Assembly: GCA_944385905.1 (NCBI GenBank)
Contig: CALWZA010000021.1
Coordinates: 1 to 32,195 of the forward strand
Origin: an uncultured Clostridia bacterium
GTDB lineage: Bacteria > Bacillota > Clostridia > Oscillospirales > Ruminococcaceae
Direction of reading: 5' to 3'
DNA: 32,195 nt
In this document: piece by piece, positions 16,194 through 24,347 of the stretch
Layout of the letters: the number at the start of each line of letters is the position of its first letter
Numbering within the stretch: the stretch's first letter is position 1
Position numbers and translations under genes: made by a program
Notes under the pieces: generated by a model
What the model was told of the DNA's origin: nothing
Databases searched by the model: none
What the model saw: the letters and a program-made list of their open reading frames with translations, nothing else

Positions 16194-16460
16194 ATGGACT
16201 TTGGCACTCAGAAAAAGCCCTGCCGAAAATGCCTTATCGCAGATATGAACCCTGACGAGATTTTAAACGGCATTGCCGAGTATATCAGGGCCGTTCCCGC
16301 AGACAAGCGGGTTGATGAGGAAACCTATCAGAAAAGATTGTCCGTGTGCAAAAGCTGTGCGGAACTTTCAAACGGAATGTGCGCAAAATGCGGATGCTTT
16401 GTCGAGCTTAGGGCTCTTAAGCCTCATATGTACTGCGCAAGCGAGAAAAAACTGTGGTAA
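16194..16460 (+). CDS. DUF6171 family cysteine-rich protein
   Basis: An 88-residue protein rich in paired cysteines: CRKC near the start, C..C in VCKSCAELSNGMCAKCGCFVELRA and a final C near the end. The arrangement 'NGMC.KCGCFVELRA' is what I know from DUF6171 in Firmicutes, probably a zinc-binding protein of unknown role. The ATG at 16194 touches the stop codon of the GH51 gene with zero spacing. It lacks its own ribosome site apart from sequence inside the GH51 end, which points to translational coupling. A link to arabinose use is not evident; conserved neighbourhood would be needed to claim one. Confidence 0.8.
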   Translation: MDFGTQKKPCRKCLIADMNPDEILNGIAEYIRAVPADKRVDEETYQKRLSVCKSCAELSNGMCAKCGCFVELRALKPHMYCASEKKLW

Positions 16461-16581
16461 AAATTTAAATAATTCGGTATATTTATGTTGACATTTGACA
16501 AATTATGTGGCAAGCTTTACCTAAGCAATCGGCAATTTCCCCAAGTGCAGGAAATAAAAAGGTTTTAAGGAGGAGCTTTGC

Positions 16582-16878
16582 ATGAATCACATAATGTTCA
16601 ATACCGACGACTGGAATCTCGACCATCGTGTTACGTCAAACGTGGGATATGTAACCGAAGTAAAAGGATATAACGGAGAAACCGCAAGCGTTTGGAGACT
16701 TGCGGACTGGAACTGGTCATGGACCAGCCTTATGCACACTTTTAAGCCCGAAAAAATACGGATTATTCGTTTACTTTTTGGCTTAATGCTCATGTGCGAT
16801 AAAGTAACACACAAGAATTTGGTAGACAGCAGCTCCTCTATTCCGAACATTGAACTATTTTTCACTTTATTACTTTGA
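16582..16878 (+). pseudogene. Truncated gene: N-terminal part of a larger tryptophan-rich protein
   Basis: A strong ribosome site (AAGGAGG) precedes the ATG, and the first 57 or so residues look conserved and protein-like: NTDDWNLDHRV, VKGYNGETASVWRLADW, NWSWTSLMHTFKPEK. I recall such starts from longer carbohydrate-binding-like proteins in Clostridia, with a fold that would continue well past FKPEK. From about 16754 the frame changes character (IRIIRLLFGLMLMCDK) and runs into AT-rich, non-conserved sequence until a stop at 16876-16878. So a gene was probably cut here and the rest lost or replaced by the DUF1349 cassette. Production of a 98-residue fragment is possible but unlikely to be functional. 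The family name is uncertain. Confidence 0.6.
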
Positions 16879-16879
16879 G

Positions 16880-16910
16880 GTAAGTATCTTACGCTAAAGT
16901 GCGTACTTTA
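16880..16910. promoter_or_regulatory. Two palindromes forming a probable operator
   Basis: GTAAGtatCTTAC (16880-16892) and TAAAGTgcgtACTTTA (16895-16910) are both perfect dyads, 2 bp apart. They overlap the -35 element of the DUF1349 gene promoter. The GTA/ACTTTA-type repeats resemble sites bound by winged-helix regulators of the HxlR/MarR kind; no such regulator is encoded nearby. Confidence 0.65.
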
Positions 16911-16935
16911 CAAAGGTTTTCTATGGGACTATGAT
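16907..16935 (+). promoter_or_regulatory. Promoter of the DUF1349 gene
   Basis: TTTACA (16907-16912) and TATGAT (16930-16935) are spaced 17 bp, 34 bp before the ATG at 16969. The -35 overlaps the right palindrome. Confidence 0.7.
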
Positions 16936-16968
16936 AAAGTTATAGCTTTCAACAAGGAGGACGTTTCT

Positions 16969-17559
16969 ATGGATTTTAAATGGTTAAATGAAGGACAGAT
17001 AAAAACAGACGGGAACAAAATAGAAATATTTGCTCCCGCACAAAGCGATTTTTTCTTTAACAACGGCGCAATCGGAGAAGAAGGAATTACACCAGAATCT
17101 TTGTGTAACGCTCCGTTTTATTACACAGAGATTACAGGCGATTTTGTAATGAGAGTAAAGGTATCACACGACTTTAAAGATACCTATGATTCTGCTTCCA
17201 TTATGGTAATGCAGGACATGAAAAACTGGGCGAAAGCGTGCTTTGAAATGACAGACTTTGGGACACACGCCGCAGTTAGCGTTATCGCGCGAAATGGAGA
17301 ATCAGACGACGCAAATGGATGTAATATTGACGGTAACACAGCATGGTTACAGGTGTGCAGACGTAAAAACTCTTTTGCGTTTCATTACTCCGTTGACGGA
17401 AAGAATTTTTACATGATGAGGTTCTTCAATCTTCCTGCGGGCGATACTGTAAAAGTAGGGCTTCTTGCACAAGCGCCTGTTGGAAACGGAGGAAGCCGAG
17501 TTTATTCAGACCTTACATTTGAGCAGAAAACAGTAAAAAATATCCGTATGGGCGAATAA
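16969..17559 (+). CDS. DUF1349 family protein (concanavalin A-like jelly roll)
   Basis: A 196-residue cytoplasmic protein of the DUF1349 family, a concanavalin A-like fold sometimes described as related to 'regulation of enolase 1' proteins. Seen here are the opening MDFKWLNEG, FFFNNGAIGE, NAPFYYTEITGDFVMRVKV, a SASIMV strand, WLQVCRRKNSFAFHYSVDGKN and GLLAQAPVGNGG, in family order. There is no signal peptide. ATG follows AAGGAGG. The gene has its own promoter with operator-like palindromes and its own terminator, and more AT-ending codons than its neighbours. It lies right after a truncated gene, all consistent with arrival as a self-contained cassette. The molecular function is unknown. Confidence 0.85.
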   Translation: MDFKWLNEGQIKTDGNKIEIFAPAQSDFFFNNGAIGEEGITPESLCNAPFYYTEITGDFVMRVKVSHDFKDTYDSASIMVMQDMKNWAKACFEMTDFGTHAAVSVIARNGESDDANGCNIDGNTAWLQVCRRKNSFAFHYSVDGKNFYMMRFFNLPAGDTVKVGLLAQAPVGNGGSRVYSDLTFEQKTVKNIRMGE

Positions 17560-17645
17560 GTAATTATGTGCCGCTATATGCGGATTTATATCGTTTATTG
17601 TTCTTGTAAAAAAACTGATTTCAAAAAAGAAAGCTAAGTGATTAT

Positions 17646-17675
17646 AAGCGCAGGAGCTTTATGCTTCTGCGCTTT
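17646..17675 (+). terminator. Terminator after the DUF1349 gene
   Basis: AAGCGCAGgAGC (17646-17657) pairs with GCTtCTGCGCTT (17663-17674) across a 5-nt loop with one mismatch, followed by TCTTTGT. It lies about 90 bp after the DUF1349 stop. Confidence 0.7.
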
Positions 17676-17738
17676 CTTTGTATTTAACTTCAATATCTAT
17701 AAAACTGTGCTTTTTAATTCACACTGTTTTCAATTGCC

Positions 17739-17767
17739 TTGACTTATCTCTGTGAATGTTTTAAAAT
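17739..17767 (+). promoter_or_regulatory. Promoter of the FAD oxidoreductase remnant
   Basis: TTGACT (17739-17744) and TAAAAT (17762-17767) are spaced 17 bp. The transcript would begin near 17774, downstream of the first GTG of the frame, which supports the later ATG start. Confidence 0.65.
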
Positions 17768-17811
17768 ATTTCCGACAGAAAGATAATGAATTCAGCAAGG
17801 AAGGCATGGCA

Positions 17812-18717
17812 ATGATTCATCAAAGTGAAATTACAGGCTTTAAAACCATAACTCATGAAACTGATTTCTGCGTTGTAGGCGGAGGCGTCGCGGGACTTTT
17901 AGCCGCCGTTTCAGCCGCCCGTCACGGCGTGAAAGTCGTTTTAATGAACGACCGCCCTGTTTTGGGAGGCAACGTGTCAAGCGAAATCAGAATGTGGATT
18001 CGAGGCGCTCACGGAGAAAACAATCGTGAAACGGGAATTCTTGAGGAAATCGCCCTCGAAAATATTCACAGAAACCCAAGCCTTAATTTCTCTGTCCGGG
18101 ACAGCGTGCTCTATGAGCTTGCGGTGAGCGAGCCAAACCTTGAGCTTATTTCAAACTGCTCCTGCAATAGCGCCGAAACGGAAGGAGAAAAAATTATATC
18201 GATAAGCGGCTGGCAAACCACAACTCAGCAGACTCACAAGGTTTCAGGACTCACTCAAAAGGCTGAAATCTCAGGCTCGGACAATCCGCGGATTCTTACA
18301 AACGGACTTCACAGAACCATCGACGGCAATGACAATGCCGCTTCATGCAGGCTCGGAGAGTATATTACAGCTCAGTTCGGCTCACCCGAATATGTAAAAG
18401 AGCTTAAGCTCATATTCGACAGCGATATCAACAGGCAGACCTTCGGGGATATGGACTGGAATTACAAAACCTTTCCGATGAGGTGCAACGTTTATATCGG
18501 TGCGCCAAACCTGTTTACTCCGAAAACCATTGTCAGGTCGTTTGACGTTGAGGTCGACAGAGGAGACGGAAAGTGGGAGAAGCTTTTCTCCTGCGAGAAC
18601 AACTATCAGAGACTTGTAAGAGTTAAGGTCGGAGAGAATGTCAAGGGAATCAGAATTTGCCCGACAGCTACTCACGGCGCTGAAACGGCGAGAATATATG
18701 AAATCGAGCTTTTATAA
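17812..18717 (+). pseudogene. FAD-dependent oxidoreductase with an internal in-frame deletion
   Basis: About 301 residues combining two parts that normally flank a long middle. Part one is a FAD_oxidored (Rossmann) start: DFCVVGGGVAGLLAAVSAARHG, then RPVLGGNVSSEIRMWIRGAHG, up to SGWQTTTQQTHKVS. In intact relatives this leads into the rest of the FAD/catalytic domain. Here, at about 18241-18270, it switches to the C-terminal region found after that domain (SDNPRILTNGLHRTID to RIYEIELL), which looks like a beta-sandwich. The frame stays open and codon use is normal. The remainder of the FAD site is missing, so activity is unlikely. ATG 17812 has AAGGAAGG 7 nt upstream. A deliberate short form cannot be excluded. 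Confidence 0.7.
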
Positions 18718-18733
18718 CTAAAATTAAAATAAC

Positions 18734-18764
18734 ACCGCGGAGCAAAAATTCATAGTTCCGCGGT
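18734..18764. terminator. Bidirectional terminator between the FAD oxidoreductase remnant and the MFS gene
   Basis: ACCGCGGA (18734-18741) and TCCGCGGT (18757-18764) form a perfect 8-bp stem, followed by ATATTTTTAT on the plus strand and by TTATTTTAATTT on the minus strand. Confidence 0.8.
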
Positions 18765-18770
18765 ATATTT

Positions 18771-20012
18771 TTATCTGTTTTCTTTTTTTCTTTTTGATGA
18801 CAGCAATAGTCCCGTGAGCATCATAACCGGGAAAATTATTGCCGTTAAAAGTCCTGCCTTTAGAGAAAGCTCGTCGATTGTTAAACCCAACTCCTGAGCC
18901 AAGCCTGCGGCTTTTGAAAATCCCGAGACGGCGTCGGATACCGTTCCGGTGAGCCAAGGTCCCAAAGAGCATCCGATATCTCCGCAGACAGCCAGAACTC
19001 CAAACAGAAACGTACCTCCGTGAGGAAATTTTCCTGCCGTCAGGCTGAGCATTCCCGGCCACATAAGACTTATTGAGAATCCGGTTACTGCACACGCCAA
19101 AAGGGATATAACCGGAATTTTCGCGAACGCCACCGTTATATAGCATGCAATGCAGAGAATAGAGGTTGCCGTCAGAGCTTTATGCAGGTCTATTTTTTCG
19201 CCGAAAAGTCCGTAGCCGATTCTTCCTATTCCCATCAAAACCGCAAAAAGGCACGGACCGAGCAGGTCTCCCCACATTTTTGAAACTCCTAGTCCCTCCT
19301 GAGCGAAAATGGACGCCCACTGGGACATCGCAATTTCAGACGAACCGGCGCAAATCATCAAAAGCATTGCCAGCAGAAAGGTTTTCGACGACATAAGCTC
19401 TTTGAGGGAAGTCGTTTTCTCTTCGGGGCCTGCTTCAATAAACGGTGACCTCAAAAACATAAAAAAGTTTACCGCCGGAACCATCGCCCATATTAAGGGG
19501 ATAAATCTCCAGCTTTCGGTTCCGATAATCTTTAAGCCGATGGTTGAAAGAGCTACCACAAGCACCTGTCCCCAGCAGTAAAACGAATGCAAAAACGCCA
19601 TGGAGCTTGACTTTTCGCCGAGAGGAAGAGCCTCAACCGTCGGGCTGACTACAACCTCAATAAGCCCTCCTCCGAAGGCGTATAGCATCGTGGCGGCAAC
19701 AATGCCCATGTACGGCGAAGGGAAAATATCGGGAAAAACAGACAGCCCCACAAGTCCGCACACCGCAAATATATCCGCAAAAAGGCAGGCGGTTTTCATT
19801 CCGATTTTTTTTACATATTTTGAAGCTATAACATCAACAAAAATTTGTGTGACGAAATTTATTAAAATCAATCTCCCGATTTTTTCATAGCTTAATCCGT
19901 ATTCATCTTTAAAGATTATGAACAGAATAGGGGCGAGGTTAGCTTCTATCGCCTGAACTATATATCCCACATAGCAGGATACGGCGGTAAATTTATAGTT
20001 TGATTTTGTCAT
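18771..20012 (-). CDS. Major facilitator superfamily transporter
   Basis: A 413-residue, twelve-helix MFS permease in the cytoplasmic membrane. The signs are regular hydrophobic segments, an N-half motif region RLILINFVTQIFVDVIASKYVKK, a central loop EAGPEEKTTSLKELMSSK, and a second-half repeat with MGIGRIGYGLFGEK. Proteins of this look in Clostridia are usually annotated as sugar or general MFS transporters related to FucP or YfkF-like permeases; the substrate cannot be read. It is the last gene of a minus-strand operon, 17 bp after the pepV-like gene, which suggests import or export linked to peptide or maltodextrin use. GAAAGG precedes ATG. A strong hairpin follows. Confidence 0.88.
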   Translation of the reverse strand: MTKSNYKFTAVSCYVGYIVQAIEANLAPILFIIFKDEYGLSYEKIGRLILINFVTQIFVDVIASKYVKKIGMKTACLFADIFAVCGLVGLSVFPDIFPSPYMGIVAATMLYAFGGGLIEVVVSPTVEALPLGEKSSSMAFLHSFYCWGQVLVVALSTIGLKIIGTESWRFIPLIWAMVPAVNFFMFLRSPFIEAGPEEKTTSLKELMSSKTFLLAMLLMICAGSSEIAMSQWASIFAQEGLGVSKMWGDLLGPCLFAVLMGIGRIGYGLFGEKIDLHKALTATSILCIACYITVAFAKIPVISLLACAVTGFSISLMWPGMLSLTAGKFPHGGTFLFGVLAVCGDIGCSLGPWLTGTVSDAVSGFSKAAGLAQELGLTIDELSLKAGLLTAIIFPVMMLTGLLLSSKRKKENR

Positions 20013-20029
20013 ATCTTATCAGCCTTTCG

Positions 20030-21412
20030 TTATCCGCATATTTCAGCTATCGCACATGCGATAAGCAGGCAGTTTTTCTTAAGCGAATCAAGTTTTATAA
20101 ATTCATTGGGCGAGTGCATATTGTTGTTTTCTCCGGGAAACTCCGCTCCGAACGCAACTCCTCCCTCGGTTTCATGCACATAGGTTCCTCCGCCTATGGC
20201 TATGCACTCTCCTTTTTCTCCTGTAACCTCCTCATAGACCTTTAAAAGTGATTTTACAAGCGGAGAGCTTTCGCTTACATGGTGAGGCTCTGTGCCTTCA
20301 AAGCCGTCAAACGATACAGATTTTTCTTCGCATGACTTTTTAAGGGCTTCCTTAACATCTTTTAAGCTTCGGCAAAGAGGAAATCTTATATCAAGCTTAA
20401 AACGGGCGGTTAGGTTATCGGTTTTCGCAACCGACAAAACAGCGGTGAGCTTTCCCGAAAGCTGATCATATGCCGCAATCGACGCCGATGAGCCGTCGTT
20501 TTCTCCGAACGGAAACAGCGATGAAAGCCTTGCTATCGGTTCATTTCTGATGGGAAGAACGGACATAAGCTTAAGCAGGGCGGTGAGAGCGTTTACTCCT
20601 TTTTCAGGGGTGGAGGCGTGAGCGCTTTTGCCCTCGGCGGTTATTTCAGTTTCGCAGTCTGAAAGATTCTTAGCCGAAAAAACCACTCCTTTGCAAAGTC
20701 CGTCAGATAACTTTAAAACCTCATCCGCACAAACGCCTTTGACTTTGGCGCGGGCGCTTTGAGCAACGGCGTTTACAACCGTTCCGCCGCAAATTGAGAC
20801 AATATCCGTATTTTCAAGAGAAACCGACATATCAACCCTTGTCATTCCCTTTTCGATGTTTATAACAGGATAGTCTCCGTCCGGAGTAAAGAGCATGGGC
20901 GGCATTTTTTCAACCGAATTATAGTATTTTAAATCCTCCGAGCCGTTTTCCTCATTTGTTCCGACAATCAGCCTTACTGATTTTTTCAAGGGAATTTTAA
21001 GGTCAGAAAGCGCTTTCATGGCATACATCGCCGCGACGCACGGGCCCTTGTCATCGATAGCTCCTCTGCCGTACGCCCTTCCGTCACGGATATCGAGCGT
21101 ATAGGGGTCGCTGTCCCATCCCTCTCCCTCGGGAACGACGTCAAGATGACATAGTATCCCAAGCTCAGGCTCAAAATCCCCAAAATCCGCCGTGCCGGCA
21201 TATCCGCCGAGATTTTTTGTCTTAAATCCAAAGCCTTGGAGTATCTCAAGAGCTTTTTCAAGGCAGAGATAGTTTTCCCTGCCGAAAGGCATACCCTCCT
21301 GAGGCTCGGACTGAACGCTTTTAAAGCTCACAAGCGTTTTTAAATCACCGAGCATATTGTCAAAATTGCCGTCTATATATTTTTCCAGTGCTTTAATAAG
21401 TTTTTTTGACAT
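20030..21412 (-). CDS. pepV: M20 family dipeptidase, PepV/Sapep type
   Basis: A zinc-dependent cytoplasmic dipeptidase of 460 residues, as expected for PepV/Sapep. GILCHLDVVPEGEGW carries zinc ligand H89 and D91. YGRGAIDDKGP holds the bridging D120. GTNEENGSED has the catalytic E154 and ligand E155, and TPDGDYPVINIEKG (D177) is the PepV-specific segment. The lid domain sits between about 190 and 345. GGGTYVHETEGGVAFGAEFPG and HSPNEFI contribute the last histidine. It lies 43 bp after the pullulanase gene and 17 bp before the MFS gene on the same strand, so the three are likely one transcript. The odd pairing of a peptidase with pullulanase may just be shared growth control. Confidence 0.92.
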   Translation of the reverse strand: MSKKLIKALEKYIDGNFDNMLGDLKTLVSFKSVQSEPQEGMPFGRENYLCLEKALEILQGFGFKTKNLGGYAGTADFGDFEPELGILCHLDVVPEGEGWDSDPYTLDIRDGRAYGRGAIDDKGPCVAAMYAMKALSDLKIPLKKSVRLIVGTNEENGSEDLKYYNSVEKMPPMLFTPDGDYPVINIEKGMTRVDMSVSLENTDIVSICGGTVVNAVAQSARAKVKGVCADEVLKLSDGLCKGVVFSAKNLSDCETEITAEGKSAHASTPEKGVNALTALLKLMSVLPIRNEPIARLSSLFPFGENDGSSASIAAYDQLSGKLTAVLSVAKTDNLTARFKLDIRFPLCRSLKDVKEALKKSCEEKSVSFDGFEGTEPHHVSESSPLVKSLLKVYEEVTGEKGECIAIGGGTYVHETEGGVAFGAEFPGENNNMHSPNEFIKLDSLKKNCLLIACAIAEICG

Positions 21413-21455
21413 ATTAACTTCCGCCTTTCTTATGAGTTTTTCAAGTATTATATTT

Positions 21456-23366
21456 TCATTCTTTTGCTTTAACCATGGCTATGGCTGAAATCGGAGGAGC
21501 GAAAGATCTGTCACAAAGGGTAGCCAGAGGCTTTGTTCCCGCCTGAATGTCGCTTACGCACAGATGCCATTCGCCGTCAGGAAGTTTAAATTCCTGAATT
21601 TTGACGGTCGGGTTTAAAATGATTATAATTTCCTCGTCAAATCCGTGAAGATGAGCGAAAATTTCTCCGTCCTTGGTTTCCGATACATACACGCACTCGT
21701 CGCATTCCTCCTGAGTGCGGAGCCTTAAAAGCCTGTGCGCGCGCCGAAACTCGATAAGTCCTTTATAATAATTGAAAATATCCTCGTTTTCGCTTTTTTC
21801 ATCCCACTTTATTGAGTTTACGCTGTCGGGAGACTTGTAGCTGTTAAAGTCAAATCCGCCGCCCGAAAGAGGCTTTGAGCGCAGAAATTCCTGTCCCGCC
21901 TGAATGAAAGGGACTCCCTGAGAAAGCATAACTATCGCCGCCGAAAGCCTTGCCGCCTTTCTTCTGTCATGTCTGGACATTTCAGGGCAGGAAAGGGCGA
22001 TTTTGTCCCACAAGGTGTAGTTGTCGTGAGCCTCGCAGTAGTTTATGAGCTGTGAGGGATTTTTTGAAAAGTCGGCTCTTCCTCTCAAGCCGTCGGCTAT
22101 AACGGGCGCAAGCTGAATATTTCCGCCTGCGTAGCCTTTAACCGAGCTTTTAAAGGTCGAACCCTTTATTCCGTCTCTCAAAACGTCGTTGAAAAAAGCG
22201 ATATCGCAGAGTTTTCCGCTTGAGCTTTTCCTTGCCGCCTTTTCATCAGAAAGAGCTGATTTTCCGCCTGTCCAGCCCTCTCCGTAAATAATCGCGCTCG
22301 GATTTATTTCTTTCAGCCTCGATGATATTTCCGACATCGTTTCAATGTCCAGACAGCCCATTAAATCAAATCTAAAGCCGTCGATTTTATATTCCTTCGC
22401 CCAGTAAAGCACGCTGTCAACAATATAATTGCGGCACATTTTTCTTTCCGAGGCAAGCTCGTTTCCGCATCCCGAGCCGTTTGTCAGCTTGCCGCCCAAA
22501 GAGCGGTAATAATACATCGGAACGGTTTTGTTAAACGCTGATTCAAGCCCGAAATAGGTGTGGTTGTATACCACGTCCATAACCACGCCTATTGAGTTTG
22601 CATGAAGAGCCGCTATAAGCGATTTCAGCTCCTTTATTCTTGCCGCCCCGTCGTGAGGGTCGGACGAATAACTCCCCTCGGGAATATTGTAATTCAAAGG
22701 GTCGTATCCCCAGTTGTATTCCGTCGGGTTAAGCTCGTCAACCGAAGCGAAATCAAAAACGGGAAGAAGATGAACGTGAGTCACGCCAAGCTCCCTGAGG
22801 TGAGACAGACATGTGCCGAGCCCTTTTGAGTTTGAGGTTTTTGGGGCGGCAAAGCCCGAAAACTTTCCCCTGTCTTTTTCAGAAACTCCGCTTGATGGGT
22901 CGATGCTGAAATCACGCACATGAGCTTCGTATAAAACGGCGTCGGCAATGCTTTCGCAGTTTACATATCCGCAGCTTTCAAAGCCTTCGGGGTCGGTCTT
23001 TCTCAAATCCAAAAGCATACCCCTTTTGCCGTTCGCTCCGCAGGCTTTGGCATAAAGGTCAATCGTCTCATTTGTTCCGCCGTTTTCTCCATTATCTATA
23101 ACATAGGTGTAATACTGTCCGCTGACACATCCGCCGACATAAGATTTCCATGCTCCGAAGCCGCATTTTTCCATTTCGGCGCAAAGCTTTTCTTGAGGAG
23201 AATCTTCTCTGTCATATATTTTTACCCAGGCTTTCAAAGCAAGCGGCGCCCAGAGGGTAAATTCAGCCCCGCCGTCGGTAAGATTTGCTCCAGGCTCGTC
23301 GCCGAAATAATTGTTTTGGTCAAATTCCCGGAGGTATTCCTGATTTTCAAAAGCTTTTGCGATCAA
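21456..23366 (-). CDS. pulA: Type I pullulanase, intracellular (GH13)
   Basis: Cleaves alpha-1,6 branches in pullulan, glycogen and starch dextrins. The 636 residues carry an N-terminal CBM48-like domain (FTLWAPLALKAWVKIYD), the type I signature YNWGYDP at 217-223, and GH13 catalytic residues D334 (GFRFDLMG), E363 (IYGEGWTGG) and D448 (CEAHDNY). QGVPFIQAGQEFLRSK and the C-terminal beta domain are complete. No signal peptide is present, so it acts on imported maltodextrin or stored glycogen. The start is TTG 23366 by position; the ribosome site (AGAAGAGA) is weak. It opens a three-gene operon under a good promoter at 23411-23439. Confidence 0.95.
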   Translation of the reverse strand: MIAKAFENQEYLREFDQNNYFGDEPGANLTDGGAEFTLWAPLALKAWVKIYDREDSPQEKLCAEMEKCGFGAWKSYVGGCVSGQYYTYVIDNGENGGTNETIDLYAKACGANGKRGMLLDLRKTDPEGFESCGYVNCESIADAVLYEAHVRDFSIDPSSGVSEKDRGKFSGFAAPKTSNSKGLGTCLSHLRELGVTHVHLLPVFDFASVDELNPTEYNWGYDPLNYNIPEGSYSSDPHDGAARIKELKSLIAALHANSIGVVMDVVYNHTYFGLESAFNKTVPMYYYRSLGGKLTNGSGCGNELASERKMCRNYIVDSVLYWAKEYKIDGFRFDLMGCLDIETMSEISSRLKEINPSAIIYGEGWTGGKSALSDEKAARKSSSGKLCDIAFFNDVLRDGIKGSTFKSSVKGYAGGNIQLAPVIADGLRGRADFSKNPSQLINYCEAHDNYTLWDKIALSCPEMSRHDRRKAARLSAAIVMLSQGVPFIQAGQEFLRSKPLSGGGFDFNSYKSPDSVNSIKWDEKSENEDIFNYYKGLIEFRRAHRLLRLRTQEECDECVYVSETKDGEIFAHLHGFDEEIIIILNPTVKIQEFKLPDGEWHLCVSDIQAGTKPLATLCDRSFAPPISAIAMVKAKE

Positions 23367-23410
23367 TTCTCTTCTGCCCCCACTCGTTTATTTCTAATTA
23401 TATAAAAGTT

Positions 23411-23439
23411 ATTATACACTTGTTTTTGGCTTATAGCAA
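23411..23439 (-). promoter_or_regulatory. Promoter of the pullulanase-pepV-MFS operon
   Basis: On the minus strand TTGCTA (-35, 23434-23439) and consensus TATAAT (-10, 23411-23416) are spaced 17 bp, about 45 bp before the start codon. Confidence 0.7.
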
Positions 23440-23512
23440 CAGTTTTTTGCATGGTAAAAGCCGTGAAATGCGGACAGCGGCTTAATTTTTTTAAGCTGAG
23501 TTAAATTTCCTC

Positions 23513-23541
23513 TTGAATAAAGTCGGGAATTGTTGTATAAT
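23513..23541 (+). promoter_or_regulatory. Promoter of the ECF sigma factor gene
   Basis: TTGAAT (23513-23518) and consensus TATAAT (23536-23541) are spaced 17 bp. This is a housekeeping-type promoter rather than an ECF-type (AAC...CGT) one, so positive autoregulation at this site is not indicated. Confidence 0.7.
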
Positions 23542-23547
23542 GTAAAA

Positions 23548-23703
23548 GCCGCAGTTGTACTGCAGTGCCCTGAAAATCGAGGATATACAGGCTGCAGCGG
23601 CGGGCAGATTAAATTTTCTTCATACGGGTGAAACAAAACCGCACTTTTCCGACACTATATCTACAGAAAGCAGATTCTGTATCGTGTCGTTGCGGGAGCA
23701 ACG
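23548..23703 (+). promoter_or_regulatory. Structured 5' leader of the ECF sigma factor mRNA
   Basis: Three hairpins are visible. First, 23548-23601: GCCG/CGGC, CTGCAG/CTGCAG and CCTG/CAGG, with bulges and a 15-nt loop. Second, 23651-23688: GACAC/GTGTC and TACAGAA/TTCTGTA with a 6-nt loop. Third, 23688-23703: CGTTGC/GCAACG capped by the GNRA tetraloop GGGA. The third abuts the ribosome site GAGGTG, which is 5 nt before the ATG. Roughly 165 nt of leader is long for this gene type. Confidence 0.55.
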
Positions 23704-23713
23704 AGGTGATTAG

Positions 23714-24253
23714 ATGAGATCCGATTTTTCCCAGCTTGTCAGACAGGCGAGGAAAGGCGACAGCGAAGCGTTCGCAAAGCTGTATTCGGAAATATATAAG
23801 GATTTGTATTATTATGCGCTGTGCAACCTGAACAATCAGGATGACGCTGCGGACGCCGTGAGTGACGCGGTTATCGACGCCTTTGCCGGAATTAAAAATC
23901 TCAAGGATGAAAACGCCTTTAAGGGCTGGATGATAAGGATTCTCACAGCAAAGATAAAGCGCAAGCAGGCGGAATACGTACAGGTCAGAGACAACACGTC
24001 GTCTATGGAGAACGACGAGGGAGAGATTATAGATATTCCCGTTTCGGAAGGAAAATACATGGGAATTGAAATTCTCGACAGAATTGAATCGCTTTCACCC
24101 AATGAAAAAATGTGCTTTTCTCTGAATGTCCTCTACGGATATACAAGCGATGAAATCTCAGCCGCAACCGGAATCAATTCCGCGACGGTCAGGACTCATC
24201 TTGCGAGAGGCAAGCAAAAGCTTAAAAGAGAGCTTTCGGCTGAGTTTGAATGA
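23714..24253 (+). CDS. ECF-type RNA polymerase sigma factor
   Basis: A 179-residue sigma-70 family regulator of the extracytoplasmic function type. Region 2 spans about 10-80 (DSEAFAKLYSEIYKDLYYYALCNLNNQDDAADAV in pieces, then AFKGWMIRI). Region 4 is a helix-turn-helix at about 125-172, LSPNEKMCFSLNVLYGY, then SDEISAATGINSATVRTHLARGKQKLK. The linker (MENDEGEIIDIPVSEGKYMG) is acidic. ATG 23714 follows GAGGTG by 5 nt. The gene is followed 94 bp later by the beta-propeller protein, its likely membrane-anchored partner. Targets are unknown. Confidence 0.93.
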   Translation: MRSDFSQLVRQARKGDSEAFAKLYSEIYKDLYYYALCNLNNQDDAADAVSDAVIDAFAGIKNLKDENAFKGWMIRILTAKIKRKQAEYVQVRDNTSSMENDEGEIIDIPVSEGKYMGIEILDRIESLSPNEKMCFSLNVLYGYTSDEISAATGINSATVRTHLARGKQKLKRELSAEFE

Positions 24254-24347
24254 TGCCGGGCTTTATTTTAAAAATAAAAAATGAAATACCACTTATTTTA
24301 CATATAGCTAAAAGCTTTAGTGATGAAACCAGAAAGGAGGAACGGTC

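Larger units (their letters stand above)
23367..23713. other. Divergent promoter region and structured leader (347 bp, no gene)
   Basis: This stretch holds the pullulanase promoter on the minus strand and the sigma-factor promoter on the plus strand. Between them CTTAA-T6-TTAAG (near 23481) forms a small dyad. From about 23548 to 23713 lies the sigma-factor leader with three hairpins. No coding frame is credible. Confidence 0.7.
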
